DNA of 64,000 nt from Lyophyllum atratum (GCA_014905825.1 JACGCN010000010.1:496001-560000), one strand, 5' to 3'; positions 1 to 12,430 are shown, counted from the stretch's first letter. Numbers and translations: made by a program. Notes: a model not told the origin generated them from the sequence alone.

Positions 1-453
1 GCAACTGAACAAGCCGGAGGACGTTAAGGGTCATGACAGCTCGACGACGGGTCTCATACACTACTATCAGAAGTACAGGAAAGAATAAATCAGGTTCTTC
101 TACTCGAAGATCAAATAAGACTCCTCGCGGTTATGCGTCTATTGAGTTGCTCATTTGTTGGGATAAGACCTCAAGGAAGAAAAAACGAAAGGGGTGTAAA
201 GCATCCGTAAGATCATATCGAAGAGAAAGTCGTCGTTTTGTCAATTGAAGTTGGTAGTGGGATCATGTATCTTGAGGCCACGAAGCTATCCGCTACATAG
301 GTCATGTATGGTGAGGCGTTCGTTAATGGAGTCGTAAATGAATGTGCATTATCATGCACAATGACTTACTCGAACCCTCATGCTGCACAGAAGTCAAACG
401 AGCCTAGATGAACGTCTTGAGGAAACAACCGTGGATTGTGGTATAAGCGATCA
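1..453. other. no gene recognised at left edge
   Basis: I see no coding pattern or RNA gene here. A 71-codon plus-strand frame at 33-248 is rich in Ser, Arg and Lys and resembles no family I know. This is probably 3' flank of the minus-strand gene that ends at 454. Confidence 0.4.
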
Positions 454-1956
454 CTAAAGGACATGGTTAAACTCGTCAAGAAACTTCAGTTCACCATCGT
501 GCACCAGCCCCAAGCCTTTCGCACCATTCCACCAGTCCTTCGCCTCCATCAGAGCCTTCCCCTCTTGCTTCATCAGAGGAACACTTAGGACGGATCCATC
601 TGCGCACCGGATAACCAAGGTTCGAGTCGACTTCTGGAACGTCGAGGTTCCTGGAACAGCCGAAAGCGACGAAGTGAGCGTGTCGAGAACGTACGGCGAA
701 TGGAGTTGCACGGTTTTATCAGACGAGAGGCAGGTTATTAGTGGTCGCTAGGCAAGTAGAAGATAAGCTGCAGTGGAGTTAAAAGATTGTCCTTAGATAC
801 CTGATGCGATATTGCGCGGTGTCGTCGTACTATGGATTCAGCGGACATGGTAGCGAAGTTGACGGCGGAGTCCATCACAGTGATACTGGAGGCATGAGGG
901 GCAGATTCCATCTGAACTTGGGGTTCAGACTTGGCCTGAAAACATCTTCCATTCAGCCCATCATTCAAAAAGACATTGGTGTAGATAAGACAAACCTTAC
1001 CAACCCGCATATCTCTAAGAACAGAGACCAGCAATCTACCCCCTACATACGCTAGGGTATCTCGTAGCTCCGGAAACATTGCACCATCATGCAGAGGCTG
1101 ATAAAGCATTAGGACTGGCACCAGAAACTAAAAGTAGGGGAGAAGCTGACCATATGGGATGTTGCCCAGATGTCACCTGCATCGATTCCTTCTTTCCATT
1201 TCAGCATCTCAACAACCGATACACCAGTCTCCTTCTCTCCGCCCATAATGGCACGTTGAATGGGTGCTGGGCCCCTGTAAGCCGGTAGCAGCGAAGGGTG
1301 GATATTCAGTCGCCTGGTTGGGGCGAACATATCGAGCATGGATGGTCGAAGGATGCGCCCAAAAGATGCGGTTATAATGACATGATTCAAAGGAGGAGGC
1401 CCATCATTGAAAAATGGCTCTGGTACCTGGAAGGAGTTGTAGCGTGAGCTGAAGTATGATGGCGCGCGCACTTGCCTTCCATTGCTTGAACTCGGGTTTT
1501 GTATGTGGTATCGTATGCACGGGGACTTTCAAAGAGTTGCCCAGAAGTTTCAATGGCGCTGTATATCCGTATTGAGCGCATGTTCCGTATCCAAAGAAGC
1601 AAACTCACAAATAGATAGTTGAGAACCCCGTCGTCCGGTCTTCTCATCTGGATTCGTAGCAACGACTACATCATCCCAAACATCTAAGAACACAAATTGA
1701 CGACGTTATTCATGTGTATCCATGTGGCATAAATAAGGCAAGGCATACCTCGCGCAGCATGAAGTTCACGAAAAACTAAACATGAAAACTCATCACGTCC
1801 CATGAAAAGGATCTTGAATCGGGCATTCGACGATGCGCTATAAAGTCTTGCACCAATGTAAATGCCATGTCGAGTAGGCCGTCGTCGGAGTGAGCTCAAT
1901 GGCCGTGCAAGAAGTTGGGTGGAGCATTCCAGCATCAGGATTCTGGAGTACGGCAC
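454..1956 (-). CDS. FMT1: methionyl-tRNA formyltransferase, mitochondrial
   Basis: Formylates initiator Met-tRNA with 10-formyl-THF for mitochondrial translation. The N-terminus is Arg-rich (an RRRPTR stretch), as in a matrix presequence, and leads into the strand FKILFMGRDEFSC of the formyltransferase Rossmann fold. The central exon (about 1130-1435) carries the family hallmark NIHPSLLPAYRGPAPIQ. The C-terminal domain has the short motif IVRRHRAISHQ and ends in FLDEFNHVL at a TAG. The gene is split into about six or seven exons by short introns. One intron, after the codons for FKQWK near 1470, appears to start with GC rather than GT. The start could be 1956 or the in-frame ATG at 1935; the presequence follows both. 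The frame stays open across the joined exons, so the gene looks functional. Confidence 0.88.
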
Positions 1957-2291
1957 AGTGGCCCAAACATCACCAAATCAGAGTCTGTCCTGTCTGGATG
2001 TCACGCCACCGTGCCTCAACAGATGAGAAAGGCCCAAATTGGGAGCGTACTGGCGCGAGTATCGATACTATGCTACAAAACAAGAGCGATATGGAGACAA
2101 AGCAATGATAACTATAGCGAGTAAGGAGCGTGAGTGTCTAAAGGAGAGTAGAAGGATACGATAGAAAGAGCCTCTAAAGATCTATGTAGGGTATAGCCCA
2201 ACGGATATCATATATGTAAACAATAACAAAATCCCCCACACAGCAGCATCAGCAACACCCCCCAAACCATCTCCCAATCCACACCCGACAC

Positions 2292-5200
2292 CTACCCAAT
2301 CTTCTTCGACCGTCCCCCAGCCACCGTGCGCTTTGGGCGAGGCCGACGCCGCCGATCTCTAACGCGCGCTGCAGCCATTTGCAGCGCCTCGTCCTCCTCG
2401 TCGTCATCCCCGTCGTCCGCGTCCACGGCGTGCGCATCGTCGAACGAGTACGGCAGCGGCACTTCACGCGTGACGCGGTACTGATCCATGTTACCGAGAT
2501 GTTCGTTCTCCAGACGGTCTAAATAGGTTGAGCGGGGTTACTCAGCATGGACATGCGGATAGGAAAAGTGTAGTGACTCACAGAAGTTCCACTGCCACCG
2601 CCGAAGCATCTCAAGCAGCCCACCAATGAATGTGCGGAAGAACATGTTGGGGCCCTCAATCGGGATGTAGATAACCCAGATGAAGCGAAGGAGAATGTTC
2701 GTTATCTGTCCCCGAGTTAGCAGAGGGTAGTAGGAGGACGGAGCGTGAACATACAATAGCGACATAGTAGAGCTGTGTGCCAGGTAAAGAGGGTCAGTGA
2801 CACCAAGAGATGAGTAGTGCAGGAGATGAACGCACGGGTATCCAATCGGTGTAAACGAGCTCCGACCGGAGGAGCGGGTATTTCACGCGCCTGCTGAGGA
2901 ACGACCAATCCATCAGGATATCCTAAGATTGTCACATCTTCAACTTCTGTTATTCCGACATCGGAAAGAAGAGTACCCACCCAGGAGGACGAATAAATCG
3001 AAGAAATGGTATTCCAAAGTAGCCAGAGCGCAAATATCGTGCCCCGCCCAGTGGTGCCTAGGAAGACGGAGGACAAGGTCGCATAAGCCTTGCACAAGTT
3101 AAATGGATTAGGGCATGGACGTACCTTGATGCCTCCAGATGTAAAAGAAGAGGTTGCTAAGAATCCCAGAACCATACTTCCCACCCTGACCAAAGCATAT
3201 ATCAGCCTCAAATCGCCAAACCAATCAAGGAAAACCAACGTTGATCAAATGCGTCACAAGCCCCGAATCATAATAACGCTTCAAACTCTGCACGACACGA
3301 ATAAAAAGAGGCAGCGACGCAAGCACAAAGGACACAGCCCACTGCGGAGAGCGACTAACACCACACTTTGTCCAATCGCTATCAAAGCCGCGGGCGTACA
3401 CGCACCCAAAGAGATAGAAGTTGGACAACGTGAACACGAGGCTGCAGAACTGGTCACTGAACCGGATGACATGTCAGACATAGGCTCATCAAGGGGAAAA
3501 GAAACGGCACTCACCCCATCCAGAAATCCGCAAACTCGACACGCCGGGTGCCTGATGTGAGGAGCTTCCCGATGCTTTTGATAAGCCAGTATCGCGAGGG
3601 TTTGTAGTAGAGAGGGAGGGGGTCGAGCATGATGAGGCCAACGAAGCCTAACCAGACGAGCGGCCATATAGTCGGGGAGATGTGCGGGGAGCCGATGCGA
3701 AGGAAGGAAAGCCAGAAGGCGTAACAGAGCGCTGCGAGGAGTATACTGGGTATCTGTTGAGAACAGTGTTAGTTGTGTGAATATGTAGCTTAAAGGTTAG
3801 GTTACCGTACCTCGTAATATTCACGGTAATCCAGCCGCGTCCGGGTATCCAGTTCTACCAACCAAAACTCAGGTTAGCAGCAGTCGAATGCAACAGAGAG
3901 GAGACACACACCGAAAATAAATACATAATTGATCCTAGAACGCGCCCACACCAGCAGGTTCGCGCCTACCAAAACCGAAAACAGCGTCGGAATCAACATG
4001 ACACCATATATAAACAGCAACCCATCCCATCCCGGAATCGCATCACGCGTCGACTGCTGGTAACCTGGCGAAGCCATCAGTCAACGTCAATACCCCACAG
4101 GGCAGACATGTTTAGACGTACTAGCGTGTAGGCCAGAGATGAAGGCGGGGAGGGCCAGCCCGAGGAAGATGCCAGAGCGGAAGACACTATAGTGATGGCT
4201 TTTGGAGTGGAACCCTGCACGGAGGCGCGTCATGGCGCGTTTCTTGTCGCCGCGTGCTGGAGGCCGATGAGTGGGGAGACTACGGGGAGGGCCGTGTGCA
4301 GGACATACCGAAACGCGTGGCATAAAGGTTTTCCATGTCGCTCATCATCTCTTGGACGATTTTATCTGACGCGAAAGCGCTGTGCTGCACCTGGATGAAG
4401 GTAGTTGAGTGAATATATCGGAAGGTTAGAGTCATGATATTTACCTTCTCGGACATGTACTGCCGTTGGGCCTGGATCTAAGTTTGGTCGAGTCGGTAAA
4501 AGTGGGGAAGGGACGGCGGCGAAAGCAGACTAACTCTGGTGGTCTTCTCGAATTTCTTCAGTGCCTTCCGGAAACCGGTCAAGTTCAGGATCTGAAGAGG
4601 GATGTGAGTATCGACGATGACATCACGAGCGAGAAGACGAACCCGGTAATTCTGCAGCACCTCCAAACCACTGTTGGGAGGTACAACATCAGCATCGAAG
4701 GATGTTATGTCGTGGTGGTACCTACCGATAATGTTCCAAAACCGCCTTCTTCAGCTTCTTCTTGGCATACAGATAATCCTCCGGGTCGGACGACAGCCCC
4801 ACCCGCCTGCCAGTGCTACGCTTCTCATCGTCCATCGACTTGCTCTCTGCGTCCGCATCGTCCTTCTCCTTCCCCTTCCCTATGGTCTCCGAACCAATGC
4901 TCGTCCGATTCTGGCGGAATCGTTGGTGCACAGTGGTGACATAGTCAAGCGGACTAACCCAAGGCAAATCGATGTTTCCATTCTTCGCATCAGGGACCTC
5001 GCCGTGGCGTGCCGAGAACTTGGACGATTGCTTGAGCCTGAGCTTGTCCTGGAGGTTGGCGAAAAGTCCGGACGACCATGAAGAGGCGTTCCTCGAGTGC
5101 GTGGCCTGGTTCAAGGTTTAGCCAATGAAAATGGCATGGACAGGGAACGTACCTGGATGAGTTTCTTGTGGTCCCCCAGTTCTTCCAGCTGCTCATGAAG

Positions 5201-6220
5201 CATCGCGGTTCGCGCTACCATCTCGGCTTCACGCGCCGTATAGAATGATTCGATCTTATCGAGTTGAACATCGAGCGCAGTGAAGAACGCCTTTTCCGGG
5301 GGATCGAGCTGGGCGAGCAGCTCGTTCAGAGGAAGAAGTTCCGTGGGATCCGTCGGCTGAGACTGTCCGCTGCCCACTACGGATTTTGGATACCATCAGA
5401 GGAAGAAACACGAAGAAAATAGGTCGGAACGTACTTCGGCTGGATTGCGGCCTACCCTGTCCTCTCCCGAAGCTTACAAGCGATCTTGCGTACGCCAATG
5501 ACGGCCGCCCACCAAGTGCGCTGGACATGCGCCCGGCCTTGCCCAAGTTCGGTTCCCGTGCTGGAGAGTCAAACGAACGTTGTTCCTCAAACGCCGCATG
5601 CTTTGGTGCCTCTTGAGGTTCGTGAGCGTTGCTGGGCTCGTAGTGTGTTTCCGAATCTCGATCATCCTCTGGGTGCATACCCAACCCCCGCTTGAAGTTT
5701 GCAATAAAAGATGGCCGACGGCCTCGGGTCGATGATCCCCGGCGTCGGGCGCCTCCAACCGCGCCAGAATCCTTCTGTGCATCCTCAAAATGCGCGTGGC
5801 TGGCAGACCGAGTCGTCGTTGAAATGCCCTCAGAATATTCGGACGAGCGAATAGCTGGTTCGGGTCCTGACTCCTTGTCTGAAGTCTCGGAATCTTGATC
5901 CTCGTCAGGCTCAGAGCTAGGTGAATCCGAAGAAAGCCCCTCCTGGGCTTTGCGGACGGCAGTAATGCGCTTTTTGAGCCCGCGGTAGTCACTAACGAGT
6001 GAAAAAGTTCTAAGTTTAGCTGAAGCACCCGAGTAAGAGTCGTCGCTCACATGTATGCTTTTTTCCACTCAGGAGTCTAGATAGTTCAGTCAACGCCGCC
6101 GTTAGTGCAAGAAGCATTGATCGATAGCCCGTACATACTTGTGTGTCCTGGAGATAACTATCGTTCCGGTGAGTACTGACGTCTTTGTGCCTTGTTCATG
6201 ACTTACCGAGCAAACTTCAT
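2292..6220 (-). CDS. SYG1: SYG1/XPR1-type SPX-EXS phosphate transporter
   Basis: A plasma or Golgi membrane protein of the SYG1/XPR1/PHO1 family (phosphate export, inositol-pyrophosphate sensing by SPX). The start is read from tiny exons: ATG AAG TTT GCT CG at 6220, then YLQDTQ, then TPEWKKAYI, then DYRGLKKRITAVRKAQ. Together these give the classic SPX N-terminus. A long Ser/Glu-rich insert (about 5450-5950) separates this from the rest of SPX (LDVQLDKIESFYTAREAEM, about 5170-5330). Several hydrophobic segments follow (about 2700-4300). The EXS domain ends the protein, with FIWVIYIP, a LRRWQWNF stretch and a final exon reading QYRVTREVPLPY. The C-terminal tail is acidic, then Arg/Lys-rich. 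At least ten introns are inferred; the middle exon edges are approximate. Confidence 0.88.
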
Positions 6221-6325
6221 GTCTTCGCGACGAGATAGGAGGAGGGGAAGTGGGGGGTATAGTACAAGAGAGTCGGCAAACAGGCATGAGTTCAGCGTAA
6301 TTTTCAGTGGTTGATTCTCATGATG

Positions 6326-6751
6326 TCAGGGGTGCCGGACTGTTTGGAAGTGCTTCTGCAGGCACACATAAGGCACCCACGTTGGTTCCCGGTGACTTCG
6401 CTCCTTGTTGAGGTCCAAGAACTCTCCCTTTGTGCAGACGATGAATGCACCAACGCTCTCCCTTTTCGTGTCCCATATCTCGCTAGCATAGTCTTTTGCG
6501 TTAGTCTGCGTTGGCAGTATAGTTTCCGCGCCAGTTCCGGGCATCGCTGAGACTCGGAAGTAACCATCCTCCTTCAGGGTCGACCTGTTGATCCCGCCGC
6601 AAATTTCGAGGAATTTCGGCCTTGGATGGCAAACACTTCCTGAATAACACGATGGGTCCGCGGGATGCACTCGAGCCCGAGACGCGGTATCTGATGCGCC
6701 GTTCGATTTGGAAACGGTATTGACCAATCGAGGCTCGACAAGGCTTTGCAT
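6326..6751 (-). CDS. doubtful small ORF, unrecognised
   Basis: A single open frame of 141 codons upstream of the SYG1-like gene. It has no signal peptide, membrane segment or repeat, and I recognise no family. Overlapping minus frames (6304-6567 and 6501-6764) are about as convincing, so this may be noise in the upstream region of the SYG1-like gene. Confidence 0.15.
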   Translation of the reverse strand: MQSLVEPRLVNTVSKSNGASDTASRARVHPADPSCYSGSVCHPRPKFLEICGGINRSTLKEDGYFRVSAMPGTGAETILPTQTNAKDYASEIWDTKRESVGAFIVCTKGEFLDLNKERSHREPTWVPYVCLQKHFQTVRHP

Positions 6752-6764
6752 TCTCTCGGTTCAA

Positions 6765-8057
6765 GAGCTTTCGTCCAGGGTGGTCCTCATTTTCTGCTTG
6801 TAATAGTCACGTCTATCAGCTTCTCTCCGCCTCGCTTAACTCGCGAGCGACTCGTGTTCATCGCGCGGAGATACCATCCTTCTTACAATGGCTTAACGCA
6901 TTAATACAGCAACTCTATCTCACCGGAGCCAAGGCATCTTGGACCCACTGACACCCTCAGCCAGTCACGAGTATTCCGTTCGGCCTTCCTCCTCGGTTCT
7001 TGTAGATTGCCAAGAGCAATAAGGTATCATCGCCTGATCATCGCTCTTGGGGACCGCCATCCGATACGTACTTATTCAGTGCACGCTGCGCAAAGCTTCG
7101 ATGCCCATCCACAACGACAACAAACGATAACTCGCAACCGCATCCATCTTTAACGCTATTCTATCGTTACGCTTGAACGGCGCTTTATGTAATTCTTGGC
7201 CATGCGATAGAGGATGCCGCCACTTTTCTTATCCATTCATCCGTGTCTCCCGCATCGGCACAGAAAAACCCTTTGTCACGTCAAAACGTCGCGTCATCCT
7301 ACTTTGAGCGCCCATCATCCCATCCGTTCAGACCTTTGAACTCGATTCCAGATGTGTTGTCGCCCCCGTCCGAATGCAGGGAACGGGGTGCGCTTCATGG
7401 CTAGTCGTGAGTTCACAATTCAATACAAGGTTCACAACATTGTCTATACCATATTCTGAACCTCTTCTTTTGAAGTTAGACTTTGGCGCAAATCGTGGCC
7501 GCATCAGACCAACGGCATACTGTACCTTTCAGTTGATTCCAGGTGCCCAACTTCCATCTCCTGCGAGCTCGCACACTAATATGCAACCTTGATTGCCACC
7601 TTCATAGCCCTGCTACAGTTTCCGCGACGGCGGCGTAAATGCTGTGCGTCGAACAAATGCAGGGCCACGAGCGCGGTCACCAACCTCCACATATATCTCT
7701 CTCGCACGCCACCCTATCTCAACGTACAGGACCCCGGTGGGGTGAGAACCAGCCAGAAGTCATATGATCTCCGTGACGTACTGCTCTCTGCCCGCTGAGG
7801 TCTGCTTTCGAATTCAAGGGACGCCATGGGACGTTGTGCATCCAAGTCCATGGTGCCTCTTCATGCTCCACTTGCTATCGACAGTTCAGACCCGGGTTTG
7901 ATAAAAGTCAATGCGCCGACATGACTGGAATGGTCCACTGTCAAGACTTGTATTACATATCATGGTTTGGACATGAAACCGCACAAAACCCTCAACTTGG
8001 CGTAGGAGGCATTTAAGAGTTCGATGAGTCCTGCTGTTTCTGAACCCCATTCCAGAG
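6765..8057. other. intergenic, no gene recognised
   Basis: About 1.3 kb with only short frames (for example 7374-7592, 7589-7798 and 7834-8016 on the plus strand) that neither join into a family I know nor show clear splice sites. The last part should contain the promoter of the peptide gene at 8058; an AT-rich 'catttaag' lies at about 8009-8016. Confidence 0.4.
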
Positions 8058-8488
8058 ATGTTCAACAAGCTGATAGCCACCGTGGTCATCGCAATCCTCG
8101 CCCACGGCGTCCTTGCTGACTATCTCGTTCATGATCAACTGTGTAAGTCTGGCGTCGACTTTCGCTGGTTTCAAATCCTGATCGTTGAACGTGTCCTTGC
8201 AGGCTCGGGGTTCGCTGGACCTACCGGAGTGAGTTGTGCATTATGTGAGCTAACTACGATATCTGACGCTACACCTTCGTGCCCCCAGACCTGTACACCT
8301 ACCTGACTTTCCCATTCAATTTCTTACCTGACCACTTCTGTAATATAGGCTTACCTCCAATGATTTGTTGCAACTTATCGCCCGACAACTCAGTGTGAGC
8401 CGCCCTATTTGTTTCTTAACATTGTAGAGTTCTAAGACATACCCACCACAGCTGCAAATTCAAGTGGGAGTGCCGTACCACGGTTTGA
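8058..8488 (+). CDS. small secreted six-cysteine (knottin-like) peptide, copy 1
   Basis: Five exons by splice signals: 8058-8142, 8203-8228, 8289-8292, 8349-8394 and 8452-8488, giving 65 residues. Exon 1 encodes a typical signal peptide (MFNKLIATVVIAILAHGVLA) with likely cleavage after the Ala. The mature part has exactly six cysteines in the pattern C-x9-C-x5-CC-x8-C-x5-C, the spacing type of inhibitor cystine-knot peptides. Exon 3 is only 4 nt (ACCT); without it the second and later cysteines are lost. Exons 2, 3 and 4 are 26, 4 and 46 nt, identical in size to those of the copies at 9400 and 20747. The C-terminal exon differs and adds basic and aromatic residues. Function is unknown: an effector, defence peptide or developmental peptide are all possible. 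The model rests on the agreement between copies. Confidence 0.75.
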
Positions 8489-9355
8489 ACCTGGAAGTCC
8501 TGTAGCGTTGTTTGTACAACCAGCCTAGTAAATCATGATTTTTCGAATCTCACGCATTCGTCGGACGCCGACCAACCACCACAAACCCATTCAATTGTCG
8601 CTACCCAATCGCTACTTACCAATAAGAGATCGTCAAGACATCCACTTACCTGAATCTGAACTATTATCTCTTGGTACTGTCACCCTTCCATTTCTGATCT
8701 ACGTGTAGATCTCCAGATGGATATTCAGATTCAATCAGTGGAGAGGCGTTTCGTCACCTTTTCAAAATGGGTCCGTCCTGATACCTGATGACCCTATGCC
8801 CAACACGGAGCTCATGTACTCGGCACAGTGCTGTTTGTTTAGACTACCTACGACGTTTCCTTGCCAGGAATTCTGAAAGTATCCTACTTGGTATACTTAC
8901 TTCCGGCTCTGGCCCGTCCCTGCCAGACTACATCTCTTCGTTTCCTACGACTTCGCGCATCACTATGGCCTACCTGTCACCGATTTGTCACAAGGGCCGA
9001 TGTCGTACCTCTGGACAATGTACTTACAACAGAAAGGTAAGGGTCCGAGGTACTCATCACCCCGACGCCACACTGCCCTTGTTTGAACCTACAGGACTCC
9101 AACGCAGTGAGAATGATGATCAGTATACCGCACCGTACGCTGGTGATCGCTCAGGTCTGCTACCGAGGAGTCAGGGGGTTGTTATGTTTCCCTTCAGCTC
9201 TGCACCTTCCGGTCGGCGGCTAGCGACGGCTAGGCCTTACCGTAGCCAGGACTTGCGAGGTCGAGGCGTTGCGGTCGCTGTTCCTCTGTCAAGATTGGTA
9301 TCAGGTGTGGAGCCCAGCCAACCCCTCAGCTTGTACATAAGAGGGAATCGAGTCC
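8489..9355. other. spacer between peptide copies 1 and 2
   Basis: No gene is supported. A 190-codon plus frame at 8788-9360 is open but of low plausibility (Ser/Arg/Pro-rich, no family), and its end overlaps the promoter of the next peptide gene. Confidence 0.4.
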
Positions 9356-9362
9356 TATAAAA
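9356..9362 (+). promoter_or_regulatory. TATA box of peptide gene copy 2
   Basis: TATAAAA lies 38 bp before the ATG at 9400. The spacing implies a very short 5' leader. An AT-rich element (tttaaaa, near 20704) is in a similar place ahead of copy 3. Confidence 0.5.
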
Positions 9363-9399
9363 GAGGGAAGTTTCAGGACCTGCAACCTCCATTCTAAAG

Positions 9400-9818
9400 A
9401 TGTTCACCAAAGTTTTCACCACCCTCATCGTCGCACTCTTCGTTAGCAGCGTTACTGCTGACTATATCCCTATTGGTGGTTTTTGTGAGTGGAAAATTGT
9501 GCCGACTCGCTCCTATTAGTCCTAATTATTGAAATGCGCACCTTACAGGCGCGGGTATTAATGGTCCCGTCGGAGTGAGTTATTTTTCTTTCTATGCAAT
9601 CATACCACGTCTGACGCCGTTCTCCTCTGTAGACCTGTACATCTGTCTAGCTCTCTCCCCATTTTCCTTGGTAGCTGACTATCCTCATCGAAATACAGGC
9701 ATGCCTCCTAGCGTATGCTGCTACTCGTCACCCGACAATGCGAAGTCGGTCCCTGCTCTAAAATCTTTCTGGATGATATCCTAACAGCTCCCACAGATGC
9801 AAGGCGACATGCCCTTGA
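9400..9818 (+). CDS. small secreted six-cysteine (knottin-like) peptide, copy 2
   Basis: Five exons: 9400-9484, 9549-9574, 9633-9636, 9699-9744 and 9797-9818, giving 60 residues. The signal peptide (MFTKVFTTLIVALFVSSVTA) is followed by a short Tyr/Pro/Gly-rich stretch and a compact six-cysteine core, C-x9-C-x5-CC-x8-C-x3-C, ending one residue after the last cysteine. Internal exon sizes (26, 4 and 46 nt) and intron phases match copies 1 and 3. The last donor is the weak GTCGGT, but the intron has a good CTAAC branch site and phase 2 matches the paralogues. As the shortest copy, it best defines the core domain. Cellular role is unknown; extracellular location is inferred from the signal peptide. 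Confidence 0.78.
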
Positions 9819-9899
9819 ACTCGAGAACGTAGTGTTATCGGTAGTAGTAAACTTGCTACAAAGCATGCACCCGGTCCGAATACTTTGATAAATATTCAG

Positions 9900-10010
9900 A
9901 GGTCTCTATTATGGTAGTCGAGACCCGCAAGGTCAAAATTTGTTTTCTGTGGCCTGAATTTGCTAATATAGGTCATGACCCCGTACACTCCTTGGCTATG
10001 GCCACTAAGT
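9900..10010 (+). repeat. inverted repeat, left arm
   Basis: A diverged copy of this segment lies in opposite orientation at about 19990-20100. A perfect 19-bp core, acccgcaaggtcaaaattt, is at 9923-9941 and its reverse complement at 20058-20076. Around the core there are further matches (for example tgtggcc and gaccccn(1-2)cactcc) with small indels. It could be a terminal inverted repeat or two copies of an old dispersed repeat. Confidence 0.6.
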
Positions 10011-10437
10011 CTGGCCAAAGTAATTACTCGAGTATTCCTCCATTGTCATGTCAAACATAGCCCGGGGCCGCCGGGTTTACCTGCTAATGCTGAAGATTGA
10101 CTATAATAGCGTGAAATTGACCTATGGGCTTACTACGTGGACTATGTAAAGTAGATGCTAATACATGTGTGTACCGTCATGGCACTGCAGCAGGGTTCGT
10201 CAACACCGCTTCCGTCAAGGCACGAGAACGCACAGCGATGAGGGCGGTGGAAGAACGGGTGATTGAGGTGGTGGGCGCTGAGACGAGGCTGCCGCGGGGA
10301 GCCGGCGCAGCCTTAGTACCGCCCATGCATGGCATCTACGACCACCCAGGGTTTCTTCGGCTTCGGGGATTCCAGAAAACGTGGGGATTCGAGAATCGAC
10401 ATGCTAAACCGACGAGCGGCTACCAACGACCTCGCAC

Positions 10438-12430
10438 CTAAAGGCCCACAATCTGCGTTCGCAGGGGCGCTGCAACCTCCCACGACAGCAACAAAATGAT
10501 CTTCCCCTGCGCCGGCACCGCACACACCCAATTAAACTTCCCGTCCCTTCCCAGCGCCTCCACGTCCACATCTGGCTCATTCGCACCCTCCCACTGTGCC
10601 CAGACACCATCCCCAACCTTAACAGGCGATGGCACACGCAACTCTGCTCCTTTACTGATAGAGTTGGAGGTCTGATCTGGAAGCACGAACCCTGGGCTGA
10701 GTAGCGTGACGGTGATCTGGGAGTTCTCGGAGACGGGCAACTGCTCGATGACCTGACCTTGATGTCGGAGATGAGGGTGGCCTTCGTGTTGAAGACTGTG
10801 ATACGCTGGGAGAAGACGTGATTGGAGGTTTTGGAGTAGGATCCGGAGTGGGAGACCTTCTTGGCGCGTGGGTGGTAAATGACGCGGATGGAGTGGTTGA
10901 GTCTAGAAAGGCGAAGATAAGTTGAAAGGAGTGAGGAGTAAAGGAGAAACGGAAGATTAGACAAGGGGCACGTCTGACCGGGAGCTATAAAGCTACCATC
11001 AACGTATACGCTCGCGACCCCGCGGAGGAGTGTGTAATCAGATGCATTCTTGATTTTCGCCTAGGAGATCTCGGGTCACATTCCATGCACATGGGCGATA
11101 GAGGAGACAAGTACCTTCAAGTGTGTTTTAGCATCAACCTTGGGAACGGTCATCCACGACATGGAAGCATCGAGCTTCAGTTCCGCGACCGTCACGTTGT
11201 GCGCCGCGACATCGCTCGGAACCGTAACAGAGCCAGGCACTTGGAAAGTTGCGCTAATCCCACCTTTGGACGTGACGGTCGAACCTCTGTGCTCCCTCAC
11301 TCCACCCACGTCCTCATCATACTCAAGTGCCAAAGCTCCATGGTCATCGCTCTCCACACCCATGCCTGCATACTCAAGGACGCCTCACTCCCTATCCCGA
11401 CCCCGACCACCTAGAACAGAAGCTAAAGCTAGTTTCATCTTGTACGCGGCGGGTCGATAGACTGATAGATTCCAGGGAGAAGGGTCGGGATGTCTACCCC
11501 GGATGTCGGCGAAGCTGTCTCCAGTGTCAGAGGTACAGCGTCCCATGACTAGGTATCCTCATCAGTCATAAGTATTCAGCAAATAACCACGAGGTGGACA
11601 AACCTCCCCTGTATCCTGGGTGATTCCTGCCTTGTAAATCAACGTCGCAGGCTTCTCCTTCGTTTGCGTGTCGACGCGAACATCGTATCCAGCACTCCAA
11701 GTCGCCGCCTTGACAGCTACTTGGGGAGTTCATATAGGTCTTCCACGAATCATGGAACATGGACGCGTACCGTAGATGAGTGCAATAGCAACCTCACCCT
11801 CTGACGCAGCGAACACACCAATTGCCGCTCGGACACCGAGCTTCCGTTCCGTGGAGCGCCCGCAGTTCTGTCCTGTTCTTCTTTGATCTCGTCACGGAGT
11901 TTCGTGATCTTCTTCTCCAGATCGAGGATTTTCTTGTCCAGTCTGCTCCCACTCGCGTCATAGTGCTTGATAACCTTGTCGAGGGTAGCTACGTCAGTGT
12001 GTTGAACATTAAATGTGGAGAGGTACGCTTGGAGGGAGGTCATGCCCTTCATAGCGCGCACCAGCTTCTTCGCCAGCTCCTTCTCGGAAGTTAGCTCTAA
12101 GAGGTGCTCGGACGTCGACGGGACTGGTGCCTGAGGCATGTCGGACAGCGTCACATCATGAATTGTGGCAGCGCCGCGTCCTTCCACTATACATTCGACA
12201 TCCACTGCGTAAGCATTCTCGTGCTTCGTCAACATAGACGGACTTCACCGAATCGAATCGCGATCTAGCACGTTGGGGAGTCCGTTGATGTTGACCTGGT
12301 TCTGGCCTATCTTGATGGGGAATTTGTACAAGCGTGTTAATTCTGCGCGGCCAGAGTACAAGCTGACGTGGATTCTTTTGCTGTCGTCAACCGAGACAAG
12401 GTCAATCACATGTGGCGGACTCGGTCGCGT
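10438..12430 (-). pseudogene. decayed DUF4139 (mucoidy inhibitor A-like) gene
   Basis: Fragments in order match the fungal DUF4140-DUF4139 family: N-terminal VSLYSGRAELTRLYKF (about 12310-12360), a coiled coil (about 11870-12000), TWSAGYDVRVDTQTKEKP (about 11650-11715), ATFQVPGSVTVPSD (about 11200-11260), VIYHPRAKKVSHSGSYSKT (about 10840-10890) and the C-terminus DVEALGRDGKFNWVCAVP (about 10515-10570). The frame needed to join them changes several times with no usable intron: near 11838-11860, near 11477-11485, near 10970-10990, and at a 5-bp duplication gacctgacct (10750-10759). The true start is not clear; upstream frame to 12712 does not look like the family. Function of intact relatives is poorly known. 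Sequencing error could explain single shifts but hardly all of them. Confidence 0.75.

Noticed and set aside
8788..9360. 190-codon plus-strand frame between peptide copies
   Set aside because: It runs into the TATA box and promoter of peptide copy 2 and has random composition.
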